A DNA stretch of 64,000 nucleotides from Desulfovibrio sp. Huiquan2017 (GTDB lineage Bacteria; Desulfobacterota; Desulfovibrionia; Desulfovibrionales; Desulfovibrionaceae): contig NZ_JAFMPN010000013.1 in the NCBI RefSeq assembly GCF_017351175.1, forward strand, positions 62,001-126,000. Direction: 5' to 3'. Positions 53,629 through 62,471 of this stretch are shown here, piece by piece. Under the pieces are notes generated by a model that was not told where the DNA came from, did no database searches, and saw only the letters and a program-made list of their open reading frames with translations. The position numbers and the translations under genes are program-made. Every line of letters begins with the position of its first letter. The first letter of the stretch is position 1.

Positions 53629-54512
53629 TTCTTGGCCTCCCCGGGCAGCGGGATGACCCGCTCGATCTTGTTCGGATGGGTGGCCTTGAACTTGGGCCGG
53701 GGTTGTCCATGCGCGTAGGCGGCCACGTCCAGGGCCTCCTCCTGGGTCAAGCTCGGGCTGGACTTGGGCATGAAGCGCCAGGCGAAGACCGAGAAGGTCC
53801 GGATGCGATTCATGCCCGCGCCGTCGTTATAGGCGCCGTCGCCCCACAGGGGCGGGGCGATGGGCGTGCCGTGCCCGTCGTCGCCGTGGCAGCGCGCACA
53901 GACGTCCTTGTAGACGGTCGCGCCCGCTTCGGCGTCGGGCTTGTGGTCGTTTTCCAGATGGTGGGCCAGGGCCGCCCACGGCGGGGTTGAGTAGATGGGG
54001 ATGCCCTTGGATATCCATTGGTAATAGACCAGCAGGGACTGCATGATCTGGCTGTCGGCGGCCGGGGCCTTGCCGTCCATGCTGCGTTCGAAACAGCCTT
54101 GGGTGCGCAGGGCCAGGTCGGCGGTGTATTCACGGCGGCCTCGGTAGAGCGGGTATTTGGCCCCCACCCCCACCAGCGAGATGGTGTCCTTGCTCCGTCC
54201 GCCGTCAAAATGGCAGTTGGTGCAGGCCATGTCGTTGCCCACGTACCCGGGCGCGTATTTCTTGGTCTCGGTCATGATCTTGTAGCCGAGCATGACCATG
54301 GGCCTGATCTGTTCCGGGGCGTCTTCGGGCGCAGGGGGGTTGAAAACCGGCTCAAGGGGCGCGGGGACCGTTCCCGTGGTCGGACCCGTAGCGGTCGGAC
54401 CGGCTGTCCTGGGCATGGGCGCGGACCATTGGAAGAAAAAGACCAGCCATGCGCCGAAAATCAACAACAAGACAACCAGGGTCAGAGAGAAAAACAGTTT
54501 TGCTTGGTTCAT
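53625..54512 (-). CDS. tsdA: TsdA-like thiosulfate dehydrogenase/tetrathionate reductase
   Basis: 295 residues. One N-terminal membrane anchor (about 7-28) holds it on the periplasmic side. Haem motifs CTNCH (97-101) and CARCH (205-209) are present. GCFERSMDG (Cys 140) is the segment that in TsdA supplies the unusual Cys ligand of the active-site haem, and PPLWGDGAYNDGAGMNR (219-235) is the family signature; MP at 248 may ligate haem 2. TsdA joins two thiosulfates to tetrathionate or the reverse. It is the first gene of a three-gene overlapping operon. Confidence 0.87.
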   Translation of the reverse strand: MNQAKLFFSLTLVVLLLIFGAWLVFFFQWSAPMPRTAGPTATGPTTGTVPAPLEPVFNPPAPEDAPEQIRPMVMLGYKIMTETKKYAPGYVGNDMACTNCHFDGGRSKDTISLVGVGAKYPLYRGRREYTADLALRTQGCFERSMDGKAPAADSQIMQSLLVYYQWISKGIPIYSTPPWAALAHHLENDHKPDAEAGATVYKDVCARCHGDDGHGTPIAPPLWGDGAYNDGAGMNRIRTFSVFAWRFMPKSSPSLTQEEALDVAAYAHGQPRPKFKATHPNKIERVIPLPGEAKK

Positions 54513-54793
54513 GGGATCTCCATTTGAACAGGCTGGATCGACAAAATCGGCGGCGTCCGCCCCGGACCGAGGCCGGGACCGCCGGAGGACAGTCTATGCG
54601 ATGTTTGGGTAGTTGTTCAACCGTCCGTGGCGAAAGTCACCCAAAAGTGCTCCTTCCCGGGCGCTCCGTCAACGCCCATCCGAATGGATGGGGTATCTCA
54701 TCCGGAACCATCATTTTCTGGACATTTTCGAGACAGTTGGTCTACGGATTGCCTAGGATCAGGCGCAGCCATTAGTCAATGGGAGCCGGGAGC
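54513..54793. other. divergent intergenic region between tsdA and the DAC-like gene
   Basis: 281 bases with no gene. A hairpin CCCATCC/GGATGGG (54675-54692) lies in the middle. Promoters for both directions are expected here; no clear -35/-10 pair was identified. Confidence 0.4.
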
Positions 54794-56218
54794 ATGTCGC
54801 AAGCATCGTTCGAAAACATTTGCATTTTCCATATCCTGGACGGTCTTCGGGACGGATTGTCTCATTTTTCGCCCCCGAGCCGGGTGGCGGTCATCTACGC
54901 CGTGAACCGTGGCGATCCGCTGCGCATCTGCGATCCGCAGGGGCTGCTTGAGGGACATGAGCCGAAGTTGCAGGACTATTTTCTCTACTCCAGCCGTTGG
55001 CGGGGCCGTGACGAATTCCTCGAGGGCGTGCGCGTGCTCAGCCAGGAGGAGATCGGCCTGGACCTGGCCGGGCTGATCACCCTGGGGGCGCGCTCCAACG
55101 CCGTGAGCTACCAGATGTGGTTCACCGAGGAGCACCCGAACCTGTGCTCGCCGGGCCCCACCAGAAACTGGCTGGAATACGCGGCCGAGCTGCTTTCCCA
55201 GCATTTCTCCATCGGCAACGTCATGGGCCTGGATACGGCCGGGTTCATGCTTCAGCATTGCGCCATTCACGCCATCCGCGACTTTATCGTGGATGAACGC
55301 TCCCGCCTGGGGTGGCTGGATACCAAGATCCGGGTCTATCCCTTCCTGGACGCCCTGCTCGGTGTGTCGGCCACCAAGGAGGAGGGGGCCGCGCCCCGGG
55401 GCCGCATCGTGGTGGTGGAGCCCAACCAGTTGGATCAGGTCCGGTTCATCTGCCGTTTCCCCGAGCACGAGCAGCCCAAGACCGCGAATTTCAAGCACGT
55501 GCGCAAGCTGTTGCAGGCGGTGGAGGACTCGGGACGGGTCCTGGTCTCGAACGGCACCTCGGTGCTGGGCATCGCCATCGGGCCCATGCCCGGCGCATAT
55601 CTTGCGGCCCAGTTCTCCGGCTCCTACGGGTTCCTGTGGATCCGCAACCAACTGGTGTGCAGCTTTTCCGACGGACGGTTCCAGTCCTCCAATCTACGGG
55701 CCAACCTGGTCCAATTGGAGGAACAGTTCCTGGAGACGGACATGACCATGGAGAAACAGAACGCCCTGTTCAAGATCGTCACCACCATGGTCAACCGGGT
55801 ACGCGACCGCAAGCACGGCTGCACCTTGGTGGTGGACATGGGCCGCGAGCCCCTGACCATGTCCGGCCAGCACCTGGAGGAACCCCTGGACCTGACCCGG
55901 AGCAGCCACCTCAAACTGGCCTGTTCCCTGTCCAGGCTCGACGGGGCCGTGCACATCGGCCGGGACCTTAGGCTGCACGGCTTCGCTTGCCTCATGGACG
56001 GACGCAGCGTGCCGGGCGAGAACCGGGCGCGGGGTGCGCGTTTCAATTCCGCCTTGCGTTTCACCGCCGATCACGAGCAACTGGTGGTCGTGGTCGTGTC
56101 CTCGGACCGCCCCGTGTCCATCATCAAGGACGGGGTGGAACTGACCGCGCTGTGCCATTTCCAGAATATCTGCGGCCTACATCGGCCTCCTTTGCTGGCC
56201 GAGTGGGTCATGAGCTAA
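54794..56218 (+). CDS. diadenylate-cyclase-like (DisA_N) protein with altered active site
   Basis: 474 residues from the ATG at 54794 (GGGAG 8 bases upstream); ATG 54779 lacks a ribosome site. The N-terminal 300 residues match no domain I know. The C-terminal part (about 365-460) aligns with the DAC domain: LDGAVHIGRDLRLHGFACL carries the DGA motif near 383, but the GTRHR motif reads GARFNSALRFTADHE near 414, losing the His and second Arg. Cyclic di-AMP synthesis is therefore doubtful; nucleotide binding or a new product is possible. The small membrane gene follows by 21 bases. Confidence 0.75.
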   Translation: MSQASFENICIFHILDGLRDGLSHFSPPSRVAVIYAVNRGDPLRICDPQGLLEGHEPKLQDYFLYSSRWRGRDEFLEGVRVLSQEEIGLDLAGLITLGARSNAVSYQMWFTEEHPNLCSPGPTRNWLEYAAELLSQHFSIGNVMGLDTAGFMLQHCAIHAIRDFIVDERSRLGWLDTKIRVYPFLDALLGVSATKEEGAAPRGRIVVVEPNQLDQVRFICRFPEHEQPKTANFKHVRKLLQAVEDSGRVLVSNGTSVLGIAIGPMPGAYLAAQFSGSYGFLWIRNQLVCSFSDGRFQSSNLRANLVQLEEQFLETDMTMEKQNALFKIVTTMVNRVRDRKHGCTLVVDMGREPLTMSGQHLEEPLDLTRSSHLKLACSLSRLDGAVHIGRDLRLHGFACLMDGRSVPGENRARGARFNSALRFTADHEQLVVVVVSSDRPVSIIKDGVELTALCHFQNICGLHRPPLLAEWVMS

Positions 56219-56239
56219 GGGCGGGGCCGGTTTTCGATC

Positions 56240-56467
56240 ATGCGCGCCGACTGGATGTCCGATCCTCTGTTCTGGGTCCTGGCCCTGCCCGCCCTAGCCG
56301 CGTCCGGCCTGCTCGTCCAGATGGTCCTGTCCCTGTTTCGCTGCTGCGCCTCTTTCAAGCTCCGGGGCCGGTCCGTGCAGCTCAAGTGGTGGATGATCCC
56401 GGCCACTTCGGCTCTGTGCGTCCTGCTTTGGTCTCTGGCCGCCCTGTACGCCGCCTTGGTGGCCTGA
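56240..56467 (+). CDS. small two-helix membrane protein
   Basis: 75 residues with two hydrophobic helices (about 10-32 and 50-73) joined by a basic loop (CCASFKLRGRSVQLKW). No family recognised. It follows the DAC-like gene by 21 bases and is probably co-transcribed; it may anchor or regulate that protein. Confidence 0.6.
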   Translation: MRADWMSDPLFWVLALPALAASGLLVQMVLSLFRCCASFKLRGRSVQLKWWMIPATSALCVLLWSLAALYAALVA

Positions 56468-56644
56468 CTCTCCGCCCGCCGGGAATCATTACGATTGTCG
56501 ATGTCACAACAACGACATCCGAATTTTACGTTCCCGTTACGTCTCTGTAACAAATCGGGTCGCCAAAATTGTGTTCGAAGGTACGCTCCCCCCTTCCGAT
56601 AAAGGTATCCGAACGGCCCGGCGGCGCCGTTGCAAGGGGGGACA

Positions 56645-59194
56645 ATGCGACTCAGCGTAAAGATGATTTTGTTTTGCCTGCTGGTGGGGATCGTGCCCCT
56701 GGCGGGCATGGCGGGCTACAGCCTGCACAACGCCTCGGTCAGCATGAAGGAGCAGTCCTTCAGCAAGCTGGTCTCCCTTCAGGAGGCCAAATCCCATGAA
56801 CTGGACGGGCTGACCGAACTGTGGAACCGGGACATCACCATGTATTCCGAGGCCAAGTACGTGTACAGCGCCCTGGTCCGGCTTCGGGACATCATTTTCT
56901 ATGCGGCCGAACCCGGTCAGCCCATGGACTTGGCCAACGAGGACTACGCGCACGCCCTGAAGCGGGTCGTGCCGGAATTCACCCCGTGGCTCAAGGTCTG
57001 CGGCTATGCCGACGCCCTGATCCTGGACGACACCGGGCGCATCGTCTTTGCGGCGGCCGAAGGCAAGGAACTGGGCCGGGACATCGCCAAAGGGGACCTG
57101 GCCGACAGCCAGCTTTTGCCTGCCTGGAAGCGGGCCCTCAAGGGCGAAACCGTGTTCGTGGACTTCGCCCCCTACAGGCCGTTGGACGGGCGGCCGTGCG
57201 CCTTTATCGCCGCCCCCATCCGGCGTTACGGGCAGGGCATCGAGGGCGTGGCCATGCTGCGCATTCCCATCGAATCCGTGAACAAGGTCATGCGCACCCG
57301 GGCAGGCATGGGCGAGACCGGCGAGGCATATCTGGTGGGTACGGACGGGCGCATGCGCTCGGATATGTATTCCGATTCCGCGGGCCACAGCGTGATCGCC
57401 TCCTTTGCCGACACGCAGTCGGGCGGCATGCGTTCCGAGCCCGCCCTGCGTGCCCTGGGTGGCGGGATCGGACGTATGGACAGCGTGGATTTCCGGGGCC
57501 GCGAGGTCCTGGCGGCTTATTCCCCGGTCAAGGTGGGCGACACCGTCTGGGGCCTGGTGGCCAAGATCGACGCCGCCGAGGCCCTGGATCCGGTGCGCAA
57601 GCTGGAGAACGCGGCCCTGGTCGTGACCGGCGGCTCCGTGGCGGGCATTGTCCTGGTCACCCTGTTCTTTTTGCGCCTGGTCCTGCTCAAGCCGCTCAAG
57701 GCGCTGCGCGTCTATGCGGGCCGGGTGGCCGAAGGCGACCTGGAGACCCGGCCGCGCGGACGGTTCAAGGGCGAGCTCGGCGAGGTCACCGAGGCCATCG
57801 AACGGATGGTCCACAACCTGGGCGAGAAAATGGGCGAAGCCGAAGGGGCCTCGCGCCTGGCCCAGACCCGCGCCGCCGAAGCCGAGGCCGCCGCGGTCCG
57901 GGCCGAGAGCGAGCGCCGGGCGCGCACGGACGCGGCCCGCGCCCAGCGCGAGGGCATGCTTCAGGCGGCGGGCATGCTGGAGACCGTGGTCTCGGGCATG
58001 CGCGAGGCCTCGGCCACGGTGAACCAGGAGTCCGGCAGGATCATGGAGGGGGCCAACAGCCTGAGCGCCCGGGTGGAGACCACGGCGGCCTCCATGGAGG
58101 AGTTGGCCGGGTCCATCCGCGAGGTGGCCGGGAACGCCGAAACCGCGTCCCGGGATGCGGGCAACGCCCGGCAACGGGCCCAGGAAGGGTCCGAAGTGGT
58201 CCGGCGCACCGTGGAGTCCATCGGCGACGTCCACGCCATCACCGAAAGGCTCAAGGAACAGGTGGCCAACCTGGGAACCAAGGCGGATTCCATCGGCAAG
58301 GTCATGAACGTCATTTCCGACATCGCGGACCAGACCAATCTTCTGGCGTTGAACGCGGCCATCGAGGCGGCCCGCGCGGGCGAGGCCGGGCGCGGGTTCG
58401 CGGTGGTGGCCGACGAGGTGCGCAAGCTCGCCGAGAAGACCATGGCCGCCACCCGCGAGGTGGGCGGGTCCATCGCGGCCATCCAGGGGGACGTGCGCGA
58501 GAACATCAAGGGCATGGACCTGGCCGCGGACAAGGTGAACGTGGCCAACCGGCTGGCCGGGGAATCGGGCCGGGCCCTGAGTGAAATCATGGGATTTTTC
58601 GAGACCGTCACCGGCCAGGTGTCGGCCATTGCCGCAGCGAGCACCCAGCAGTCCAACGCGGGCGAGGAGATCAACCGGGCCGTGAGCGAAGTGGACGCGG
58701 TTTCCACCCAAACCGCCGAGGCGGTGGCCCAGACCGGTGGGGCCATCGGCGAGCTGACCGGCCAGATCGAGACCCTGTCAAAGCTCTACGGGCTGTTCAT
58801 GCTGCTCGGCGAGGGCGTGGTCCAGAAGCAGGTGGAGTCCCTGGCCAAGGCCCCGGACCTGGCCGTGCCCGAAAAGCGGCTCGCCCTTCTCCAGCGGGTG
58901 GTCCGGGACAACCCGAGCCTGGAAACGGCTTGGCTCATCGATTCCCGGGGCGTGCTGGTCACGGAATTCGCCACGGCCCACGGTTCCCCGGGCAACGGTT
59001 CGGGCGGACCGGGCACCAATTGGGCGGACCGCGACTGGTTCCGCGAGCCCATGCGCACGGGCGAGAGTTTTATCTCGAACATCTATTATTCAAAGACGAT
59101 AGACGACTATTGCCTGACCGTGGCCACGCCCGTGAAGGACGGCGGGGGCCACATCCTTTCGGTTCTGGCCGTGGACGTCCGCCATGTGGGCTAG
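56645..59194 (+). CDS. methyl-accepting chemotaxis protein with an extra C-terminal Cache-like domain
   Basis: 849 residues from the ATG at 56645 (AAGGGGGG upstream). TM1 lies at about 7-25, a periplasmic dCache-like sensor at 30-320 ([20 protein letters not shown]), TM2 near 323-345, HAMP to 400, then the signalling hairpin with [20 protein letters not shown] and [13 protein letters not shown]. After the signalling domain, residues about 725-849 form a second Cache/PDC-like domain ([55 protein letters not shown]) with no membrane segment between, so it should be cytoplasmic. Full architecture is unusual. Confidence 0.92.
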   Translation: MRLSVKMILFCLLVGIVPLAGMAGYSLHNASVSMKEQSFSKLVSLQEAKSHELDGLTELWNRDITMYSEAKYVYSALVRLRDIIFYAAEPGQPMDLANEDYAHALKRVVPEFTPWLKVCGYADALILDDTGRIVFAAAEGKELGRDIAKGDLADSQLLPAWKRALKGETVFVDFAPYRPLDGRPCAFIAAPIRRYGQGIEGVAMLRIPIESVNKVMRTRAGMGETGEAYLVGTDGRMRSDMYSDSAGHSVIASFADTQSGGMRSEPALRALGGGIGRMDSVDFRGREVLAAYSPVKVGDTVWGLVAKIDAAEALDPVRKLENAALVVTGGSVAGIVLVTLFFLRLVLLKPLKALRVYAGRVAEGDLETRPRGRFKGELGEVTEAIERMVHNLGEKMGEAEGASRLAQTRAAEAEAAAVRAESERRARTDAARAQREGMLQAAGMLETVVSGMREASATVNQESGRIMEGANSLSARVETTAASMEELAGSIREVAGNAETASRDAGNARQRAQEGSEVVRRTVESIGDVHAITERLKEQVANLGTKADSIGKVMNVISDIADQTNLLALNAAIEAARAGEAGRGFAVVADEVRKLAEKTMAATREVGGSIAAIQGDVRENIKGMDLAADKVNVANRLAGESGRALSEIMGFFETVTGQVSAIAAASTQQSNAGEEINRAVSEVDAVSTQTAEAVAQTGGAIGELTGQIETLSKLYGLFMLLGEGVVQKQVESLAKAPDLAVPEKRLALLQRVVRDNPSLETAWLIDSRGVLVTEFATAHGSPGNGSGGPGTNWADRDWFREPMRTGESFISNIYYSKTIDDYCLTVATPVKDGGGHILSVLAVDVRHVG

Positions 59195-59215
59195 CCTGCG
59201 GCGTTCGGGGTGTCT

Positions 59216-60313
59216 TCAGGACTTGGAGCGGCGGCGCAGGAGCACGAGCAGGACGATCAGCCCGGCCAGCCCCACGGCCCAGGCCAGGCCGGTGACCGGC
59301 AGGACCGGACGTTCCTGTACCGTGCCCGCGGGCGGATTAACCACCTCGGCCGAGTCCGGGGCATGCAGCCCGAAGCGGGCCAGGGCCGTGCCGTCGAAAC
59401 GCAGCGCCGGCCGACTGGGCGGGGGCAGCATCTCGCGCACGTTCTCGCCGCCGAGGATCTTGCGGACGACGCGGGCCGCGTCCGCGCCCACGTCCTTGGC
59501 CGAAATCATCCATCCGCCCACGGCCCCGGTTCCGAAGACCGCGTCGTCCAGGAGATAGACGGGCGCGTCCGCCCGTTCCCGGATGAGCGCGGCCATCTCC
59601 TCGTTAGAGATCGGGGAACCGTCCCGGTCCTCGGCAAAGCCCAGGAACAGGACCGTGCCCGTGGAGGGGACGCTGGCCAGGGTGTCGCCCAGGCCCTTCA
59701 GGTCGAGCCCCCGGTCGTCTCCCGGTTCGAAGCCGGGGAATAGGATTTGCGCGCGGTTGAGGTAGGGGCGCATGGCCTCGTTGACCAGCTCCATGCGGCG
59801 GGCCGCCTCGGGCGTGCGGTCGGCGACGGCCACGAGCAGGCGGGTGGCGGGACGCATGGCGAAGATGAGGTCCACGCTCCGGCGCACGGCGCAGTCCGTG
59901 GCGATGCCCGTATAGTTGCCGCATTCGGACAGCTCTTCGGGATCGGGCCGGGCCATGGCACAATAGATCACCGGGGCTTCGGGAAAAAGCCCCGCATACT
60001 TGCGGACGAAGGCGAAGGCCAGGGGCCCTTCGGCCACCACGGCTTTAGGCGCGTCTCCGGCCAGGTCCTCGGACAATCGGTCGTAGACCGCGTCGTAGGC
60101 GTCCTCGTCCGTGCCGTCGGCCGTGAGAAACGCCTGGCGCACGGAAGCCGTGCCGCCGAGCCCCTCGATCAGTCCCGAAGCCAGCCGTTGGTTCCAAGGG
60201 GTGGGCCCGACCCCGGAATGGAGCAGAAGCACCTCGTCCGCACGGGCCGGCCCGCAGAGGGTCAGCAGCCAGGTCAAGGCCAGAAAGACCATCAACCGAT
60301 AATGTATAACCAT
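59216..60313 (-). CDS. orphan ABC-substrate-binding-like sensor protein with C-terminal anchor
   Basis: 365 residues. A signal peptide (LMVFLALTWLLTLCGPARA) leads to a periplasmic-binding fold: VLLLHSGVGPTPWNQRLASG, APVIYCAMARPDPEELSECG, STGTVLFLGFAEDRDG, APVYLLDDAVFGTGAVGGWM. This is the same type of domain as at the N-terminus of the hybrid kinase at 22390-25890, but no kinase follows. The C-terminus is VLPVTGLAWAVGLAGL..., a hydrophobic helix and RRRSKS, resembling an LPxTG sorting signal. It faces the MCP tail to tail and may act with it. Confidence 0.8.
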   Translation of the reverse strand: MVIHYRLMVFLALTWLLTLCGPARADEVLLLHSGVGPTPWNQRLASGLIEGLGGTASVRQAFLTADGTDEDAYDAVYDRLSEDLAGDAPKAVVAEGPLAFAFVRKYAGLFPEAPVIYCAMARPDPEELSECGNYTGIATDCAVRRSVDLIFAMRPATRLLVAVADRTPEAARRMELVNEAMRPYLNRAQILFPGFEPGDDRGLDLKGLGDTLASVPSTGTVLFLGFAEDRDGSPISNEEMAALIRERADAPVYLLDDAVFGTGAVGGWMISAKDVGADAARVVRKILGGENVREMLPPPSRPALRFDGTALARFGLHAPDSAEVVNPPAGTVQERPVLPVTGLAWAVGLAGLIVLLVLLRRRSKS

Positions 60314-60380
60314 TTTTTAAAATAGGGTATTTTTATATCGTCAGTTACCGAAAGTCGTCGATACGGCGCTTCGATCCCGT

Positions 60381-61427
60381 CTAGTTTGGTGCGGAACAGA
60401 CCCGGTTTCGGCCCGAGTTCTTGGCCTGGTACAGGGCGGCATCGGCGGCGCCGATCAGTTCCCCGACGGACCAGCCGACCTTCATGCGGGCGACGCCCAC
60501 GGATACGGTGAAGTTGATGGGCGTGTCCCCGAGTTTGCCGTTGGTCCGCACGCGGAAGTCGTAGCGCTCCACGTCTGCCCGCAGGGCCTCGGCAGTGGCG
60601 GAAGCGCGGCCGAGGTCCATGTCCCGCAGGACCACGACCAGCTCCTCCCCGCCATAGCGGGCCGCGAAGCCGCTGTGCCGGATGGCGTGGGTGTTGACGA
60701 TGCGGGCCAGGGCGCGGAGCACGTCGTCCCCCGCCTGATGCCCGTAGGTGTCGTTGACCTTCTTGAAGTGGTCCACGTCGATCATCATCAGGGTCAAGGG
60801 CGTGCCGGTGCGGGCGAATTCCTCCACCGTTTCTCTGAGATGGGCCTCCAGAGATCGGCGGTTGTGCAGGTCGGTCAGCAGGGGATCGAACTCGGCGGTC
60901 ACGCGGAAGTGCTCGGCCTTGGCGTTGAGCGCGCGCGTTTCCTCGCGGAATTCCTCGATGATCTCTTTAAACATGCCGCGCACCCTGGACAGAATGTGGG
61001 ACTTCTGAGCGCCTTCCCGGATGACCTCCACGGTCTCCTCCTGGAAGGTGTTCAACCGAATATCCTGGCGCGTGCTGGCCCCGTGCATGGACGAGATCAT
61101 CTCGTTCATTTCGTTGATGAGCAGCCCGGCGGTGCGCTTTTCCACGGCCAGGGCTTCCTCCATTTCCAGGGCCCCGATGGTCTGCATCAGGTATCCGTCG
61201 AGCAGGGCTATGACCGTTTCCAGCCGCTTTTCGGAGAAATCGTTCTCCATGAGCTGCTCGCAGATCTCGAACTGAATCTCGGATTTTTTGTCGTCGGAAT
61301 AGATGCTCAACCGGGAGAGCAGGTTGCGCACGAACAGGATGACGGCCATCCAGTCCGCCTCGTGGGGGTTGTCGCTCTGATGAAAATTTTTGAAAAATCG
61401 GTCGATTTCGCTCGGGCTTTTGGACAT
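60381..61427 (-). CDS. GGDEF-domain diguanylate cyclase
   Basis: 348 residues from the ATG at 61427. The N-terminal 180 residues are helical and cytoplasmic with no named domain. The GGDEF domain (about 190-345) has FDPLLTDLHNRRSLEAHLRE, MMIDVDHFKKVNDTYGHQAG and RYGGEELVVVL (GGEEL, active), and ends NSGRNRVC. An RxxD inhibitory site is not seen at the usual place. It makes cyclic di-GMP. Single gene. Confidence 0.92.
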   Translation of the reverse strand: MSKSPSEIDRFFKNFHQSDNPHEADWMAVILFVRNLLSRLSIYSDDKKSEIQFEICEQLMENDFSEKRLETVIALLDGYLMQTIGALEMEEALAVEKRTAGLLINEMNEMISSMHGASTRQDIRLNTFQEETVEVIREGAQKSHILSRVRGMFKEIIEEFREETRALNAKAEHFRVTAEFDPLLTDLHNRRSLEAHLRETVEEFARTGTPLTLMMIDVDHFKKVNDTYGHQAGDDVLRALARIVNTHAIRHSGFAARYGGEELVVVLRDMDLGRASATAEALRADVERYDFRVRTNGKLGDTPINFTVSVGVARMKVGWSVGELIGAADAALYQAKNSGRNRVCSAPN

Positions 61428-62039
61428 CGTCGGAATTCCCCGGAGTGAAGGACTTGAAAAAAACCGGTCATGCAGCGGGCCGGACAAAAATGTCGCCTTT
61501 TCGGCTTGATAGCATCCGTTGTCGTTCCGGTACAAGCGGAAAGGAGGCGAAGGGACATAAAAAAGTGCGCCTTGCCGGGTTACCCGGCGGGCATCAGGGA
61601 CGGCATTTCAAAATTTTACTGTATGACGTCCTGGTGCGTTTGTGTTTGGCGCACGGTGCTCTTTCTGTGAGCGGGGCGACTCCTTTCGCCATATGTATTG
61701 TCGAAGCAATCGGTGTCTATTTCCTCCCATCCTCCGTCTGAGTGTCTCGTTTTCCTCTGTCGAGGACCTCTGCCATTGATTCAAATATACGCTCCCCGGG
61801 AAAACGGCGCAAGGGTTCGCGTTGTGCAAACAGCCTTCTTGGCCGCAACCGTTGGTCAGGCCTGGAAATAAAAATGCATTTTTACGAGAAAGCCGGGGGA
61901 GTCACCGGACAGGGACAGGCAAAAAAGACAAGATCCAATTATGCCAATATATTGTGCCCGCCGACGAAAGGCAAGCACAAAGGCGAATATCCCCCCGAGA
62001 GGGATATTCACATCCCGGCTGTGGTTCGGAAAACGGCGG
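61428..62039. other. 612-base intergenic region with a 9-bp hairpin
   Basis: No frame has a good start, ribosome site and family. GAATATCCC (61985-61993) and GGGATATTC (62001-62009) form a perfect stem; GCCGGG/CCCGGC lies near 61575. The AT content is higher than in the neighbours. A regulatory RNA or promoter region is possible. Confidence 0.45.
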
Positions 62040-62306
62040 TTAGCCGTCCGCAAAGGGGTCGCTGATCAGCTCCAGGACCCGGGCGCGGTCCAACTGGTGT
62101 ACCCCCGCGCCTTCGGCAGCCAGTGCGTGGCCTATCTCGCCCAGGCTCTGATCGGCCTCGGCCGCCTCCCGGCGGCCCAGGTTCCGGGACACGGCGGTTA
62201 TGGCGTCGTCCAGGCTTTCACCGGCCCGGGCCTTGAGTTGCTCGATGCGTTCGCGGGAGGCCCCGGCAAGGGGGGTCTGGGATGCGATGGATTGGATAGC
62301 GGGCAT
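62040..62306 (-). CDS. small hypothetical protein
   Basis: 88 residues, ATG with GAAGGAGA upstream, so probably real. It is helical and acidic-polar (SRERIEQLKARAGESLDDAI, GRREAAEADQSLGEIGHAL) without Cys or membrane helix. No family recognised; small helical proteins of this kind include anti-sigma and flagellar accessory factors, but no specific evidence supports that. Confidence 0.6.
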   Translation of the reverse strand: MPAIQSIASQTPLAGASRERIEQLKARAGESLDDAITAVSRNLGRREAAEADQSLGEIGHALAAEGAGVHQLDRARVLELISDPFADG

Positions 62307-62471
62307 TTTCGTCTCCTTCGTGTTGGCTGCCGGGACGGAAGCAAAACCTGTGCCTGATGAAAATATTCATGTGATGCAGTATGTTGTCGAGAATAGTGTG
62401 ATTTCGGGGCGGCATGTTTTTCCGCCCGCCGGGGGGGGGCGGGGACGAGAGGGGGGCGGCCGGGCTGCCGT

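Noticed and set aside
56468-56644. Possible cyclic di-GMP riboswitch before the MCP
   Set aside because: The conserved GEMM core could not be found; only a generic GC hairpin is present.
61742-62065. Rightward open frame of about 107 codons
   Set aside because: No ribosome site, odd composition, and it runs over the end of the real leftward gene at 62040-62306.
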